This document shows positions 25,876 through 36,150 of a stretch of 64,000 nt of DNA, piece after piece. Position 1 is the first letter of the stretch. The number at the start of each line of letters is the position of its first letter. A program made the translations under genes and the position numbers. The stretch is from positions 62,001-126,000 of the forward strand of contig NZ_FTOY01000008.1 in the NCBI RefSeq assembly GCF_900156885.1, written 5' to 3'. Origin of the DNA: Limosilactobacillus caccae. GTDB lineage: Bacteria > Bacillota > Bacilli > Lactobacillales > Lactobacillaceae. The notes below the pieces were generated by a model. It was not told where the DNA came from and ran no database searches. It was given only the letters and a program-made list of their open reading frames with translations.

Positions 25876-28293
25876 ATGAAAGTATCATACCAATGGTTAC
25901 AAGAATATCTTGATTTAGATGTTAACCCCCGTGACTTAGCGGAAAAAATTGCCCGGACATCCGTTGACATTAATGATGTGTACTCATTAAGTGACGGGTT
26001 AAAAAAGATTATCGTGGGGGATGTGGTGAAGTGTGAACCGCATCCTGATTCAGACCACCTCCACGTTTGCCAAGTCGATGTTGGTGAAGATGAACCAATT
26101 CAGATCGTCTGTGGGGCACCAAATGTCCAAGAAGGCAAGAAGGTAATTGTCGCCCTTCACGGTGCCCGGATTGCTGATAACCAAAAGATTAAGCGGGGAA
26201 AGATCCGTGGCCAACAATCAAACGGGATGCTTTGTGCATTACAAGAAATTGGCTTCAGTGACAAGATTGCGCCGAAGGATTATGAAGACGGCATTTACTT
26301 CCTCCCTGACGATGCTAAAGTCGGTACCCCTGTCTTTAGTTACCTGGGGATGGATGACACAATTATCGATACTGATGTAACGCCAAACCGCGGTGATATG
26401 CTTAGCATTTACGGCAACGTCAATGATATTGCCGCCTTTTACGGCTTAAAGCCTGATTTCAAGGAGTTGACGGTCAAAGACGAAGCTGCTGAAAAGACCA
26501 GTGACTTCCTTCAAGCGGATATTACTGATCCAACGATTGCCCCAACATTTAAGTTGCGGCTAATTAAGGGCGTAAAGGTTGCTGATAGTCCACTATGGCT
26601 CCAAATCCGTCTGTGGAACAGCGGAATCCGCCCCGTAAATAACGTGGTCGACGTCACTAATTATGTCCTGCTGAAGTACGGCCAACCGTTGCACAGTTAT
26701 GACTATGACCAATTACCTGGTCATGACTTTGCAGTTCGCCATGCTGAAGAAGGGGAGAAGTTTACCACCCTTGATGGCGAAGAACAAAGCTTAAAGGCGG
26801 ATGACATCCTCGTAACTGCCGCCGGGAAGCCCGTTGCCCTTGCTGGAACAATGGGTGGTGAAGGGACTGCCGTCAGTGATCGCACCACAACGGTTGCCCT
26901 TGAAGCAGCAATCTTTGACTCAGTAATGGTTCGCAAGCAAGCACGGCGGTTGGACCTGCACAGTGAATCATCAATGCGTTTTGAACGGGGAATTAACCCG
27001 GCAACGGTTGAAACGGCGTTAGACGAAGCGGCTGGGATGATTAAGGAGTTAGCCGGTGGTCAAGTGACTGCCGGGATTGTTACCGGGAGTGAAGCAAAGG
27101 TTGCTGACAAGCCAATTAAGCTTTCCCTCAGCAAGGTTAACCATGTTTTAGGGACAGCATTGACAATGGACCAGGTAACGAATGTCTTTGACCGCCTTGC
27201 CTTTGCCTACCATGTTGATGGGGATGACCAGTTGACGGTAATCGCACCAGCTCGCCGGTGGGATATCAGTATTGCTGCTGACCTCTATGAAGAAATTGCC
27301 CGGATCTATGGTTACGATAACCTTCCGTCAACCTTGCCGGTAATGACGAGAAACCGGGGTGGTTTAACGCCACGGCAACGTTTCATCCGGGCAAGCCGGC
27401 ATGATCTTGAAGGAATGGGACTTAACCAGGCAATCAGCTATTCATTGACAACGGTTGATAAGGCAAAGAAATTCCAGATTGACCCTGTTGATGAACCGAT
27501 GAAGCTTGACTTCCCAATGAGTTCTGACCACGTTGCAACGCGGATGAACATTATCAGCGGCCTGCTCGATGACATTGCCTACAATGTTGCCCGGAAGGTT
27601 GATAACGTTGCCCTTTACGAACAGGGGCGGGTCTTCATTCCTCGTGGTGGTGAACGTCCAGAAGAGCAAGAACACATCGCTGCCGCAGTGACCGGCCAGA
27701 TGGTTGCCAATAGTTGGAACAAGAAGGACCAGCCGGTTGATTTCTTCCAGCTTAAGGGAATCGTTGAACGCTACCTGCATAATATCGGGGTAGCGGGCAA
27801 GGTTACCTATACTGCCACGGCTGAGCGGTCCGATATGCACCCTGGGCGGACAGCTGATATTAAGATCGATGATCAATTAGTTGGTTTCATTGGTCAAGTT
27901 CACCCACAAACTGCGAAGGAATACAAGATTCCTGAGACCTATGTCTTTGAACTAAACCTGGAACAACTACTCGCAACTGCTAAGGTCGAAAACGAGTACA
28001 CCCCGATCAGCAAGTACCCATCAATTACCCGGGATATTGCCTTATTGGTTGATTCAACAGTTGAAAACGCCACGATTGTTGACGCTATTGAACAAAAGGG
28101 TGGAGCCTTCTTGAAGAAGGTACACTTGTTTGATGTTTACGAAGGGGTTCACTTACCAGCTGGCAAGAAGTCCCTGGCTTACACATTGACTTACCAAGAT
28201 GACAATGATACCTTAACTGAAGAACAAGTTAATAAGGCCTTTGATAAGGTTACATCATTCTTAAAGGAACAAGTTAACGCGGAAATCCGTTAA
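25876..28293 (+). CDS. pheT: Phenylalanine--tRNA ligase beta subunit
   Basis: An 805-residue beta chain with the N-terminal tRNA-binding (OB) domain (VGDVVKCEPHPDSDHLHVC), the B3/B4 editing domain (FDSVMVRKQARRLDLHSESSMRFERGINP), B5, the catalytic-like core and the C-terminal anticodon-binding FDX domain (SKYPSITRDIALLVD). It begins 6 bp after pheS and is co-expressed under the T-box. Confidence 0.98.
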   Translation: MKVSYQWLQEYLDLDVNPRDLAEKIARTSVDINDVYSLSDGLKKIIVGDVVKCEPHPDSDHLHVCQVDVGEDEPIQIVCGAPNVQEGKKVIVALHGARIADNQKIKRGKIRGQQSNGMLCALQEIGFSDKIAPKDYEDGIYFLPDDAKVGTPVFSYLGMDDTIIDTDVTPNRGDMLSIYGNVNDIAAFYGLKPDFKELTVKDEAAEKTSDFLQADITDPTIAPTFKLRLIKGVKVADSPLWLQIRLWNSGIRPVNNVVDVTNYVLLKYGQPLHSYDYDQLPGHDFAVRHAEEGEKFTTLDGEEQSLKADDILVTAAGKPVALAGTMGGEGTAVSDRTTTVALEAAIFDSVMVRKQARRLDLHSESSMRFERGINPATVETALDEAAGMIKELAGGQVTAGIVTGSEAKVADKPIKLSLSKVNHVLGTALTMDQVTNVFDRLAFAYHVDGDDQLTVIAPARRWDISIAADLYEEIARIYGYDNLPSTLPVMTRNRGGLTPRQRFIRASRHDLEGMGLNQAISYSLTTVDKAKKFQIDPVDEPMKLDFPMSSDHVATRMNIISGLLDDIAYNVARKVDNVALYEQGRVFIPRGGERPEEQEHIAAAVTGQMVANSWNKKDQPVDFFQLKGIVERYLHNIGVAGKVTYTATAERSDMHPGRTADIKIDDQLVGFIGQVHPQTAKEYKIPETYVFELNLEQLLATAKVENEYTPISKYPSITRDIALLVDSTVENATIVDAIEQKGGAFLKKVHLFDVYEGVHLPAGKKSLAYTLTYQDDNDTLTEEQVNKAFDKVTSFLKEQVNAEIR

Positions 28294-28322
28294 TGTGGGT
28301 TGCTGCATTAACATTATCGAGA

Positions 28323-28352
28323 AAAGACTGGAAAAAATTCCAGCCTTTTTTC
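28323..28352 (+). terminator. Terminator of pheST
   Basis: AAGACTGGAA and TTCCAGCCTT form the stem, followed by TTTTTT. Confidence 0.88.
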
Positions 28353-28502
28353 TATTTTAAAAGTGCAAAACCGTTTCAAATACGTATATATAAATAGGGG
28401 CCTAATTATTGCGAGTTGAAGTTTGCAAGATTATCTGCTATTTTATTAATAGTTTGATAAGGCTTTAGAAAAAAATTAATAAAAGAAGGAAACAGGAAAA
28501 AT

Positions 28503-29162
28503 ATGAAACCAACTACTAAAAAAATTCTTGCATCGTCGTTAGGAATGGCTGGCGCAATGGTCGTTGGGACCGTCAATGCCAAGGCCGACACTACGATTAC
28601 CGTTAGTGCCGGGGACAACCTAAATAGTATTGCCCAGAAGTACAACGTCTCGACAGATGACTTAGCAGCTGCTAACAATATTCAAAATAAGGAGTTAATT
28701 TTTGCGGGGCAAAAGTTGACGATTCCTGGTGAAGATAAGGCCACTGATAACACAGCGGATAAGCCAGCAGTAAGTTCTCCAGTAACAGGACAAGATAAAA
28801 ACAATAAGGGGGCGGACCACCTGAAGCAGTCCGTCAATAAGGCAATGTCGTACATCGGTACTCCCTATGTTTGGGGCGGAAACAAACCGGGTGGTTTTGA
28901 CTGTTCGGGCCTTGTCCAGTACTGTTACGGGATTCCGCAGCGGACAACTTATGAGCAACAAGCGCTCGGACCACACATTCATGATAACGTCTTAAACGCG
29001 CCGTACGGGGCCCTTGTCTTCTATGGCTCCGATGATGCACCGTACCACGTTGCAATTTCCCTTGGTGACGGGCGGATTCTCCAGGCACCAAACGAAAATG
29101 AGACGGTGAAGATTACCGACCAGCAATACTTCCCTGGAAATTACTACGTGGTAATGCACTAA
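28503..29162 (+). CDS. Secreted LysM-NlpC/P60 peptidoglycan hydrolase
   Basis: A 219-residue exported endopeptidase. Residues 1-30 form a Sec signal peptide with a likely cleavage after NAKA. A LysM domain (about 31-75, ITVSAGDNLNSIAQKYNVS) binds glycan. A variable T/N/K/D linker precedes the NlpC/P60 domain (about 108-219). The catalytic Cys is in FDCSGLVQY and the His in PYHVAISLGDG. It probably cleaves stem peptides during cell separation. The gene stands alone, with a T/A-rich upstream region. Confidence 0.93.
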   Translation: MKPTTKKILASSLGMAGAMVVGTVNAKADTTITVSAGDNLNSIAQKYNVSTDDLAAANNIQNKELIFAGQKLTIPGEDKATDNTADKPAVSSPVTGQDKNNKGADHLKQSVNKAMSYIGTPYVWGGNKPGGFDCSGLVQYCYGIPQRTTYEQQALGPHIHDNVLNAPYGALVFYGSDDAPYHVAISLGDGRILQAPNENETVKITDQQYFPGNYYVVMH

Positions 29163-29216
29163 AATGTCTCTTTTAATAATTAATCTTGCTAGTCGTAATT
29201 TAACTAAATAATCAGC

Positions 29217-29245
29217 TTGCGGAACCGCGGTGAGTGCTATATACT
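29217..29245 (+). promoter_or_regulatory. Promoter of udk
   Basis: TTGCGG (29217-29222) and TATACT (29240-29245) are separated by 17 bp; a GCGG/CCGC inverted repeat lies across the -35 end. Confidence 0.6.
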
Positions 29246-29282
29246 ATTTCAGATTAGAAAGTTTAATTGAGGAGATAAATTG

Positions 29283-29939
29283 ATGAGCATTCAACAGAAT
29301 AAGCGTCCCGTTGTTATTGGTGTTACGGGAGGTTCCGGTAGTGGTAAGACTACTGTAAGTAACGCAATTTACAACCAATTGCATGGTCAGGCAATCCAGA
29401 TCATTACCCAGGATACCTACTACAATGACCAGTCAGAGATGACAATGGCGGAGCGGAAGGCGGTTAATTATGACCACCCGCTGGCCTTTGATACGGACTT
29501 GTTGATTGAGCAACTGGCCGCCTTACGGAATAACCAGGCGGTTGAGATGCCGGTATACGATTACAAGCAGTATACTCGTTCGCAGGAGACCGTCCATGTG
29601 GAACCGACAGACGTGATCATCTTAGAAGGGATCTTGATCCTTGATGATGAACGTTTGCGGGACTTAATGGACATTAAGGTCTATGTTGACACTGATGACG
29701 ATATTCGGATTATTCGGCGGATCCAACGGGATATGGTTGAGCGGGGCCGGTCCCTTGACTCAATCATCAACCAGTACCTGGCAACGGTTAAGCCAATGTA
29801 CCATCAATTTGTTGAACCGACTAAACGCTATGCGGACATTATTGTCCCTGAGGGTGGCGAAAACCAAGTGGCAATTGACTTGCTTTCGACAAAGATTCGC
29901 GACATTTTGGTTAAGCGTGGCCACACAGAATTACGATAA
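29283..29939 (+). CDS. udk: Uridine kinase
   Basis: Phosphorylates uridine and cytidine with ATP or GTP in pyrimidine salvage. The P-loop [15 protein letters not shown] is at residues 13-27; [17 protein letters not shown] and [10 protein letters not shown] are typical Udk motifs. The start is ATG 29283, 8 nt after GAGGAG. Length is 218 residues. It precedes greA, as in many lactobacilli. Confidence 0.96.
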   Translation: MSIQQNKRPVVIGVTGGSGSGKTTVSNAIYNQLHGQAIQIITQDTYYNDQSEMTMAERKAVNYDHPLAFDTDLLIEQLAALRNNQAVEMPVYDYKQYTRSQETVHVEPTDVIILEGILILDDERLRDLMDIKVYVDTDDDIRIIRRIQRDMVERGRSLDSIINQYLATVKPMYHQFVEPTKRYADIIVPEGGENQVAIDLLSTKIRDILVKRGHTELR

Positions 29940-30004
29940 GTATTTACAAGTGTGACAAGAAATGTTAATGTGACACTGGATTAATTATGAGGAGTGTTTA
30001 TTAA

Positions 30005-30481
30005 ATGGCTGAAGAAAAAACTTTTCCAATGACTCTCGAAGGGAAGCAGAAACTGGAAGAGGAACTTGAAGAATATAAGATGAAGCGTCGTCCAGAAGTA
30101 ATCAAGCGGATAAAGATTGCGCGGAGTTACGGGGACTTGTCAGAAAACTCAGAATACGAGTCAGCCAAGGACGAACAAGCAATGGTTGAAAGCCGGATTG
30201 CGCAAATTGAAAACATGCTTCAATATGCGGAAATCATTGATAACGAAGATGTTGATAAGGACGAAGTATCAATGGGCCGGACGATTACCATCCAAGAATT
30301 GCCTGATGAAGAACCAGAAGAATACCAAATTGTCGGTGAATCAGAATCCGACCCATTCAAGGGAAAGATTTCAAACGAATCACCAATGGCAAAGGGACTT
30401 CTCGGTCACAAGGTTGGCGAAGATGTCGAAGTTGAAGTGCCAAATGGGACAATCAAGGTCAAGATTCTTAAAGTTGAATAA
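30005..30481 (+). CDS. greA: Transcription elongation factor GreA
   Basis: Rescues backtracked RNA polymerase by stimulating transcript cleavage. The 158-residue protein has the N-terminal coiled coil (about 1-75) with the acidic tip in [20 protein letters not shown] (catalytic Asp/Glu) and the C-terminal FKBP-like domain ([20 protein letters not shown]). It is closed by a terminator. Confidence 0.97.
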   Translation: MAEEKTFPMTLEGKQKLEEELEEYKMKRRPEVIKRIKIARSYGDLSENSEYESAKDEQAMVESRIAQIENMLQYAEIIDNEDVDKDEVSMGRTITIQELPDEEPEEYQIVGESESDPFKGKISNESPMAKGLLGHKVGEDVEVEVPNGTIKVKILKVE

Positions 30482-30491
30482 GCTAATAAGG

Positions 30492-30533
30492 GGTACTAGC
30501 ATACTGGGATTTTCCGGTTACTAGTACTTTTTT
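30492..30533 (+). terminator. Terminator of greA
   Basis: GTACTAG (30493-30499) and CTAGTAC (30521-30527) pair, followed by TTTTTT. Confidence 0.85.
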
Positions 30534-30623
30534 GATCAAGCAGATCACTTGGTTAATGGTGATGGACATGGTACATTGAAAAGTATGAAAGTGCTATCAT
30601 GAAACAGTGGAGGTGTTACCGTA

Positions 30624-31034
30624 ATGAAATTAGAAATTACAGATGCAGCTAGCAAGTGGTTCCAAGATGAGATGGGTCTCCGTCCCGGCGATGGAATTAA
30701 GTTTTACGGCAAGACATACGGTCGGACTGAGGTTCACCATGGCTTTTCCCAGGGCTTCACGCGCGAGGATAAGCCGGTTGAGCCAATCCTTGAATTAAAA
30801 AAGGACGGGATCAATTATCACATTGATTCACTTGATGAATGGTTCTTCTCCGGTTTAGTGACGACAGTTGATTACAGTGCCAAGCTAGACGGCCCGGTCT
30901 TTCACTTTAAGCATGAAAACGGGGATGATACTCCCGATGTGGCGGGCTTAAAGAAGGATGCAGATGACCACTCTGATAGTAAGGCTGATGCATCAACCAG
31001 CGCATCACGCAAGTATGAGGAATATTGGGAATAA
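30624..31034 (+). CDS. HesB/YneR-like protein without cysteines
   Basis: A 136-residue protein whose first 95 residues resemble the HesB/IscA-like YneR family (LEITDAASKWFQDEMGLRPGDGIKFYGK, then DEWFFSGLVTTVDYSAKLDGPVF). No Cys is present, so it cannot bind iron-sulfur clusters the way IscA does. The last 40 residues are a low-complexity D/S/K/A tail ending RKYEEYWE. The function of this cysteine-free branch is unknown. The gene is monocistronic. Confidence 0.75.
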   Translation: MKLEITDAASKWFQDEMGLRPGDGIKFYGKTYGRTEVHHGFSQGFTREDKPVEPILELKKDGINYHIDSLDEWFFSGLVTTVDYSAKLDGPVFHFKHENGDDTPDVAGLKKDADDHSDSKADASTSASRKYEEYWE

Positions 31035-31050
31035 AATAGCTAAGACTAAA

Positions 31051-31097
31051 AAGGGCGCACTCACAAGTCAGTTAGACATGCGGGTGCGCTCTTTTTA
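31051..31097. terminator. Shared terminator between the convergent yneR-like and yfhO genes
   Basis: GGGCGCAC (31053-31060) pairs with GTGCGCTC (31084-31091) and is followed by TTTTT. On the other strand the A-run upstream of the stem supplies T residues for the yfhO transcript. Confidence 0.85.
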
Positions 31098-33704
31098 ATA
31101 ATGAGGCCACTTATTTTTTCGTTCGGCGACTAACAACAAAGAAAAGCTGATAAGACTCAGGAGGGTAATTATGGCACCGAGAATTAGGTATGGTGGCCGG
31201 TAATAAAAGACAACCTGGTGGGTCCCAGCAGTCATTGGCACGGCCATGAAGGTGTTGATTGCCGTCCGTGGCTTCACGGCATGGCCGTCGACCTTCACGT
31301 GCCAACCGCTTGCTGCCGGAATCGTCGTCATTAAGACTTGCTGGTTGTGGTGGAGGGTCACGGTCCCACTAATCTTATTGCTGGTGTATTCCTTGATTTT
31401 TAGTGGTGACCGTTGCAGGCTCTTAAGGCTAGCGGCAAATGGCCGTTGGTTTAACCGGTAGACGCTGACGTTTTGCATCCATAATGACGATTTTTTGAGC
31501 CGCAGGGTGACGGTGATTTTCTTTCCCTTTTGCTGGTGGGCGAGGTTGACCACCACCGTATTGCGGTAGGTATCGTACTGGGTAAACCGGTGGTTGTTCA
31601 TGCTGATGCTTGCGTCGTCCTTGACATCAGGTCCCAGGGTTAAGTAGTACGAATCATTCGTTGGGGGAGTGAATTCTAACTCAACGCTTGCTGGCTTGAG
31701 GAGGTTTTGTTTCCGGAAGATTGTTCCAGTAATCTGCTTTGCTGTCTGAACATTGTTAAACTTAACGTTGGTAAAGTTTTGCACCGTAAAAAGGGGGTGC
31801 ATGATTGGACGGCCTGCCAGTGCTTGGAATATTTGTGACTGGTAGTTCAGGGGGTCCAGAGTAGTGCGTCGCAGGTTAAGGATCGCCTCATTTGCCCCAA
31901 AGGCAAGGGGAAGGACGTGGTCATTTTGCCGGATTGTCACTGCCGGCGTTGCTGAAAAGATCGGGTAGCTGTACCAGTCTGGCCGGTAACCAGAAGCAGG
32001 GAGGGCATTACCGGCTTCATTTTCGCGGGCATTCATCGTGTACTTATAACCAAGGAGGGCGTCAGTAACCTGGGTGCCGTTTGCGTAAGTGATGAAGCCG
32101 TCGCCGTCTGGTTGCCCAATAGCGCCCATGAATGCCGGAATTGCTGGCTCTAAGGTTGATCCGAAGTGGTCGCCAGAGTTGAAATCGGCCTGGAAGGGGT
32201 CGTCCTTGGTCCGCATGAATGTCTTGGCGACGCGGTAAAGACCGTCATCCCCCTGTTTCACCTTATTAACGGCCTGGTCAAGCTTCACGGTGTAGTCGCC
32301 AAATTCCGGCTGTGATACATAGGAAATCTTATTCAAGGCAGTGTAACCGCTCATTGAAATGTCACAGACGGCAAGGAGAATCAGCAGCGCGTCGTATAGG
32401 CGGGGCGAATTGGCGCGGGGGATGCTGAGACAGCCAATAGCAATTAAGGCAAAGCAGAGACCAATATTTCGCTGATCGCTATTGATGTAGCTTAGCTTGA
32501 GGGTACCGAGATAAAAGTACAGGCTGACGCAAAGAACTACCAACGCCAAGCTGGCATACTTATTGAGCTTAAAGGCGGGCTGGATAACCGTGGCAGCAAG
32601 GTAGATGCACCAGAATGAAAATAAAAAGGAAAAACGATAGGGGTACCAAACCGGGAACTGCCCCGCGTGCCAGAGGAGGTCAAGTGGTTCATAGCAAAAT
32701 GAAAGGATGAAAAAGATGGTGATAACAGCAGCAATCAAGCGCTGTTTTGCATCAATCCGCCGGGTGAAAAAGTAGCCTAAGGCGCCCATCATCATTACCA
32801 TTCCGACATAAAAGTTAGGTTGCCCACTAGGCATCTGGCCGAAGTTAAATGCTCCCGGAACTAACTTGGCGAGCATCTTCGGGGCAAAGTATTCGAACCG
32901 GTTGTGGATGCTGGTCTCGGTATAAGTTCCCTTACTCTGCATGAGGGCATAGAAAGTCGGCAACAAGACGATCGCTGCCAGGCCGCCTGCGAGGAGTGAG
33001 CTGCCGAGGTAGTGGAGGCTAGCAATTTTGCGTTGCTGCCAATTTTGAAGTGTTGGCAGTTGCCAGACAAAAAAGAGGATGGTAAACAGGGCGATCATCC
33101 AGGCCATGTAGTAATTATCAACCATCATTACTGCCAGCCAGGCGGTATATGTCCCGAGCTTTTGCTGGTGAATTAGTTTGATTAGGCCCCAGATAATAAG
33201 GGGGAGGATAATCAGGGCGTCTTGCCAGAGCATGTTAAGCTGGTTAGCAATCATCCACCCGTTTAACGCGTAGGCGGTACTAAAGGCAATCGCCCGCCAC
33301 CCCTGCTGTAATTCGGTCTTGTCAAGTAGCCAGGCGAAGCTGAGACCGGCAAGGCCATACCGCAGAATAGTAATCAGCGCGATCCCAAGAGAAAGATGCT
33401 GGGCGGGGAAAAAGAGGAAGATAAAATTGAGTGGGCTTAATAAGTAGTAAGCATTAGTTCCCAGCATCTCCCCGCCTAATCCCTTGCTAAAGGAATAAAA
33501 AAGGCTGCTAGGATGGTGTAAGATGGTTGCCCGAAAATAGGCAAAAAAGTCAACGTATTGCTGGCCGAGATCGACGGTCAAGAGGCTGCTGTCGCCAAAT
33601 GGCACCATTTTTCGGTAGGCAATGTAGCTGGTCATTAGAATAACCGGCAGTAAAAAACTTGCGAGTAGTATAAAGCGTCGTTGCGGACGCGACTTAATAT
33701 GCAC
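31095..33704 (-). CDS. YfhO family multi-spanning membrane protein
   Basis: An 869-residue membrane protein of the YfhO type. The N-terminal half has about twelve transmembrane segments with the GT-C-like loop VDLGQQYVDFFAYFRA after TM1 and FYSFSKGLGGEMLGTNAYYLLSP. A large extracellular part with beta-rich segments follows (about residues 470-830), and a final TM helix and basic tail. Family members are implicated in glycosylation of lipoteichoic acid or other surface polymers; this specific role is inference. It is divergent from a penicillin-binding protein gene. Confidence 0.88.
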   Translation of the reverse strand: MHIKSRPQRRFILLASFLLPVILMTSYIAYRKMVPFGDSSLLTVDLGQQYVDFFAYFRATILHHPSSLFYSFSKGLGGEMLGTNAYYLLSPLNFIFLFFPAQHLSLGIALITILRYGLAGLSFAWLLDKTELQQGWRAIAFSTAYALNGWMIANQLNMLWQDALIILPLIIWGLIKLIHQQKLGTYTAWLAVMMVDNYYMAWMIALFTILFFVWQLPTLQNWQQRKIASLHYLGSSLLAGGLAAIVLLPTFYALMQSKGTYTETSIHNRFEYFAPKMLAKLVPGAFNFGQMPSGQPNFYVGMVMMMGALGYFFTRRIDAKQRLIAAVITIFFILSFCYEPLDLLWHAGQFPVWYPYRFSFLFSFWCIYLAATVIQPAFKLNKYASLALVVLCVSLYFYLGTLKLSYINSDQRNIGLCFALIAIGCLSIPRANSPRLYDALLILLAVCDISMSGYTALNKISYVSQPEFGDYTVKLDQAVNKVKQGDDGLYRVAKTFMRTKDDPFQADFNSGDHFGSTLEPAIPAFMGAIGQPDGDGFITYANGTQVTDALLGYKYTMNARENEAGNALPASGYRPDWYSYPIFSATPAVTIRQNDHVLPLAFGANEAILNLRRTTLDPLNYQSQIFQALAGRPIMHPLFTVQNFTNVKFNNVQTAKQITGTIFRKQNLLKPASVELEFTPPTNDSYYLTLGPDVKDDASISMNNHRFTQYDTYRNTVVVNLAHQQKGKKITVTLRLKKSSLWMQNVSVYRLNQRPFAASLKSLQRSPLKIKEYTSNKISGTVTLHHNQQVLMTTIPAASGWHVKVDGHAVKPRTAINTFMAVPMTAGTHQVVFYYRPPYLILGAIITLLSLISFSLLLVAERKNKWPHY

Positions 33705-33804
33705 GAAATAATTCTCCTTCTTCTTAAAATAAACGTATCGTTCCTATGATATAACGTTTGCCAATGATTATCATTAATGAACTTCGTTAAATTTAATTAA
33801 ATCA

Positions 33805-33834
33805 TTGGCATAAGGGATTTATTTTAGCTACAAT
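33805..33834 (+). promoter_or_regulatory. Distal promoter of the penicillin-binding protein gene
   Basis: TTGGCA (33805-33810) and TACAAT (33829-33834) are spaced 18 bp. The 22 bases at 33821-33842 are nearly repeated at 33885-33906. Confidence 0.5.
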
Positions 33835-33884
33835 AAAGAGTATGATTTCACGTTAGTAGTGGTAATCATCTGCACAGCCAGCTG

Positions 33885-33906
33885 ATTTTTGCTAAAATAA
33901 AGAGCA
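33885..33906 (+). promoter_or_regulatory. Proximal promoter -10 region of the penicillin-binding protein gene
   Basis: TTGCTAAAAT contains an extended -10 element (TG-C-TAAAAT) 35 bp before the start. It is a near copy of the distal promoter region 64 bp upstream. Confidence 0.5.
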
Positions 33907-33932
33907 CTACGATGAAGGAGAACTGAAGAACT

Positions 33933-36011
33933 GTGAAATTCTTTGATCGAATGGTGAACTTGTTGGGTTCACGTACAAAAAAACGGCAAAATGCCCAGTC
34001 GATTATTCCGTCGCGACTAAATCTGTTGCTATGGATCGTGGGCATTTTGTTGCTAGCATTGACGATGCGCCTGTTTTACCTACAAGTTCTGAACGGCACT
34101 TCCTATAAGGCGGAGGTCAAGCGATCAGATACGAGTATTCAGACGAATAATGTTCAGCGGGGGATGATCTATGATTCCCAGGGAAATGTCCTTGTTGGTA
34201 ACCAGACGCACCAGGCAATTACCTACACCAAGGGAGCTAATGTTACCAATGCGCAGCTTTACGCGATTGCTAACCGGCTAGGACGTTATATTTCAGTTTC
34301 TAATAAGAATTCACGCCTGACCGACCGGAATGAAGAGGACTATTACCTTGCTGATAAAGAACGGTTAAAGAGCGTCCTTAAACATGTTAAGACGACAGAG
34401 GATGATTCCGAAGACGATAAGTATGATAAGGCGTTAGATTACCTGAGTTCGCACCCCGATTCTTGGGAGCTGACCAGTCAGCAAAAAAACAATGCCCGGA
34501 TCTACGCAGCAATGAGTGGGGCTTATTCGCTTTCGACTACCTATATTAAGGAGACGGGGGTGTCGGCAAAGGAACTCGCCGCCGTTGGTGAACACTTAAA
34601 CGAAATGCCCGGGGTCAAGATTGGGACTGCCTGGACACGTAACTACCCACAAGGAACTGACATCCAGTCGTTGACCGGGACTGTTTCGACTACTGGTTTG
34701 CCGAGCGATAGCGTTAACTCCTTACTTGCCCAGGGTTACTCCCGGAATGATAGTGTTGGGCAAAGTTACCTTGAAAAGCGGTTCCAGGCGACACTCGCCG
34801 GGTCAAAATCCCAGACCCAGGTTACGACCAGTGGTAATGATGTTACTAAAGAAACCGTTAAGTACAAGGGAAAGAAGGGGGATAACCTCGTCTTGACCAT
34901 TAACGCAAAGTTCCAAAAGCGGGTGCAAGAAATCCTGAAAGACAACTATGGGTCTGCCGGAAAGCAGTACTCTACCGGGGTCTATGCTGTTGTGATGAAC
35001 CCGAATACCGGGGCAATCTATGCAATGGCCGGGATTGACCGCGACCCTGAGACCGGGAAAGAGACGCCCGATGAAATTGGGGCTATCAACCACCCGATTA
35101 CAATGGGGTCAGTGGTTAAGCCGGCGATGGTCATGGGGGCGTTGATGGACGGGGTAATTACTCCTAGCAATAACACCCTGGTTGACCAACCGATTAAGGT
35201 TGCTGGGACCTCATCAAAGGGTTCTTGGTTTAACCACGGTGGGTCAGCAAACATGGCATTAAATGCCGCAACCGCCCTAGAAGTTTCCTCTAACTCTTAC
35301 ATGATGCAACTGCTCATGAAAGAAGGGGGGATGAAGTACTCACCAAATGCGCCGATTACGCTAAAACCAAGTATCTTTGCCAAGGCGCGGGGATACTTCA
35401 ACATGTTTGGTTTAGGGGTTAAGACCGGGATTGACTTGCCTGGTGAGACCAGTGGTTATACTGGACCCGCGGACCAAAAGCATATCGGATCGGCACTGGA
35501 CTTGTCCTACGGGAACTATGACGGTTACACAACAATTCAACTTGCCCAATACATGTCAACAATTGCGAACGGAGGTAACCGGATGCGGCCATACGTAGTA
35601 CAGTCAATCCGGGGGACCAAAGCTGATGGTAAGTTAGGGCCAGTTCAATATACGACTCAGCCGCAGGTCCAAGCCACGATCCCGGCAAGTAAAGCCGACT
35701 TTGATGTTGTCCGGCAGGGACTTTACCAGGTTGTCCACGGTAGTAACCAGTACATCACTGGGCGGGCCCTCGCTTCTGTTAAACCGTCAATTTCCGGGAA
35801 GACCGGGACAGCGGAAACATACTACAAGAAGCACGCGACAACCACGCTTAGTTTTGCCGGTTATGCACCATCTAATAATCCGCAGGTGGTTGTTGCGCTG
35901 GCAATCCCCGGCGCTTCCGACTCTGATGGCGGCGCAAACCTTAACATGGCAAAGCAAATTTTCCAGGCATACTGGAAGATTGTCCAAAGTCCTAGTGACG
36001 TCAACAAGTAG
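33933..36011 (+). CDS. Class B penicillin-binding protein (PBP2-type transpeptidase)
   Basis: A 692-residue D,D-transpeptidase for peptidoglycan synthesis. A short cytoplasmic N-terminus is followed by one TM helix (about 30-50), a dimerisation/pedestal domain (about 60-300, with an acidic insert TEDDSEDDKYDKA), and the transpeptidase domain. Active-site motifs: SVVK (Ser near 393), SSN near 452 and KTG near 623. It starts at GTG 33933 after AAGGAG. It is most like the PBP2b/PbpB-type proteins that work with rod or division machinery; I cannot assign elongation versus division. Confidence 0.93.
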   Translation: MKFFDRMVNLLGSRTKKRQNAQSIIPSRLNLLLWIVGILLLALTMRLFYLQVLNGTSYKAEVKRSDTSIQTNNVQRGMIYDSQGNVLVGNQTHQAITYTKGANVTNAQLYAIANRLGRYISVSNKNSRLTDRNEEDYYLADKERLKSVLKHVKTTEDDSEDDKYDKALDYLSSHPDSWELTSQQKNNARIYAAMSGAYSLSTTYIKETGVSAKELAAVGEHLNEMPGVKIGTAWTRNYPQGTDIQSLTGTVSTTGLPSDSVNSLLAQGYSRNDSVGQSYLEKRFQATLAGSKSQTQVTTSGNDVTKETVKYKGKKGDNLVLTINAKFQKRVQEILKDNYGSAGKQYSTGVYAVVMNPNTGAIYAMAGIDRDPETGKETPDEIGAINHPITMGSVVKPAMVMGALMDGVITPSNNTLVDQPIKVAGTSSKGSWFNHGGSANMALNAATALEVSSNSYMMQLLMKEGGMKYSPNAPITLKPSIFAKARGYFNMFGLGVKTGIDLPGETSGYTGPADQKHIGSALDLSYGNYDGYTTIQLAQYMSTIANGGNRMRPYVVQSIRGTKADGKLGPVQYTTQPQVQATIPASKADFDVVRQGLYQVVHGSNQYITGRALASVKPSISGKTGTAETYYKKHATTTLSFAGYAPSNNPQVVVALAIPGASDSDGGANLNMAKQIFQAYWKIVQSPSDVNK

Positions 36012-36150
36012 TCAGGACTGTCAAGGAGATTTCCTTAACAAACTTGAACAAACTACTAGCCAAAAAGCAGAATAAATGATATAGTTGTACGAGTTAGGGT
36101 TACGTTATATAACCACGTTAAATAAATGAAATAGTTTGGAGGTCAAAAAC

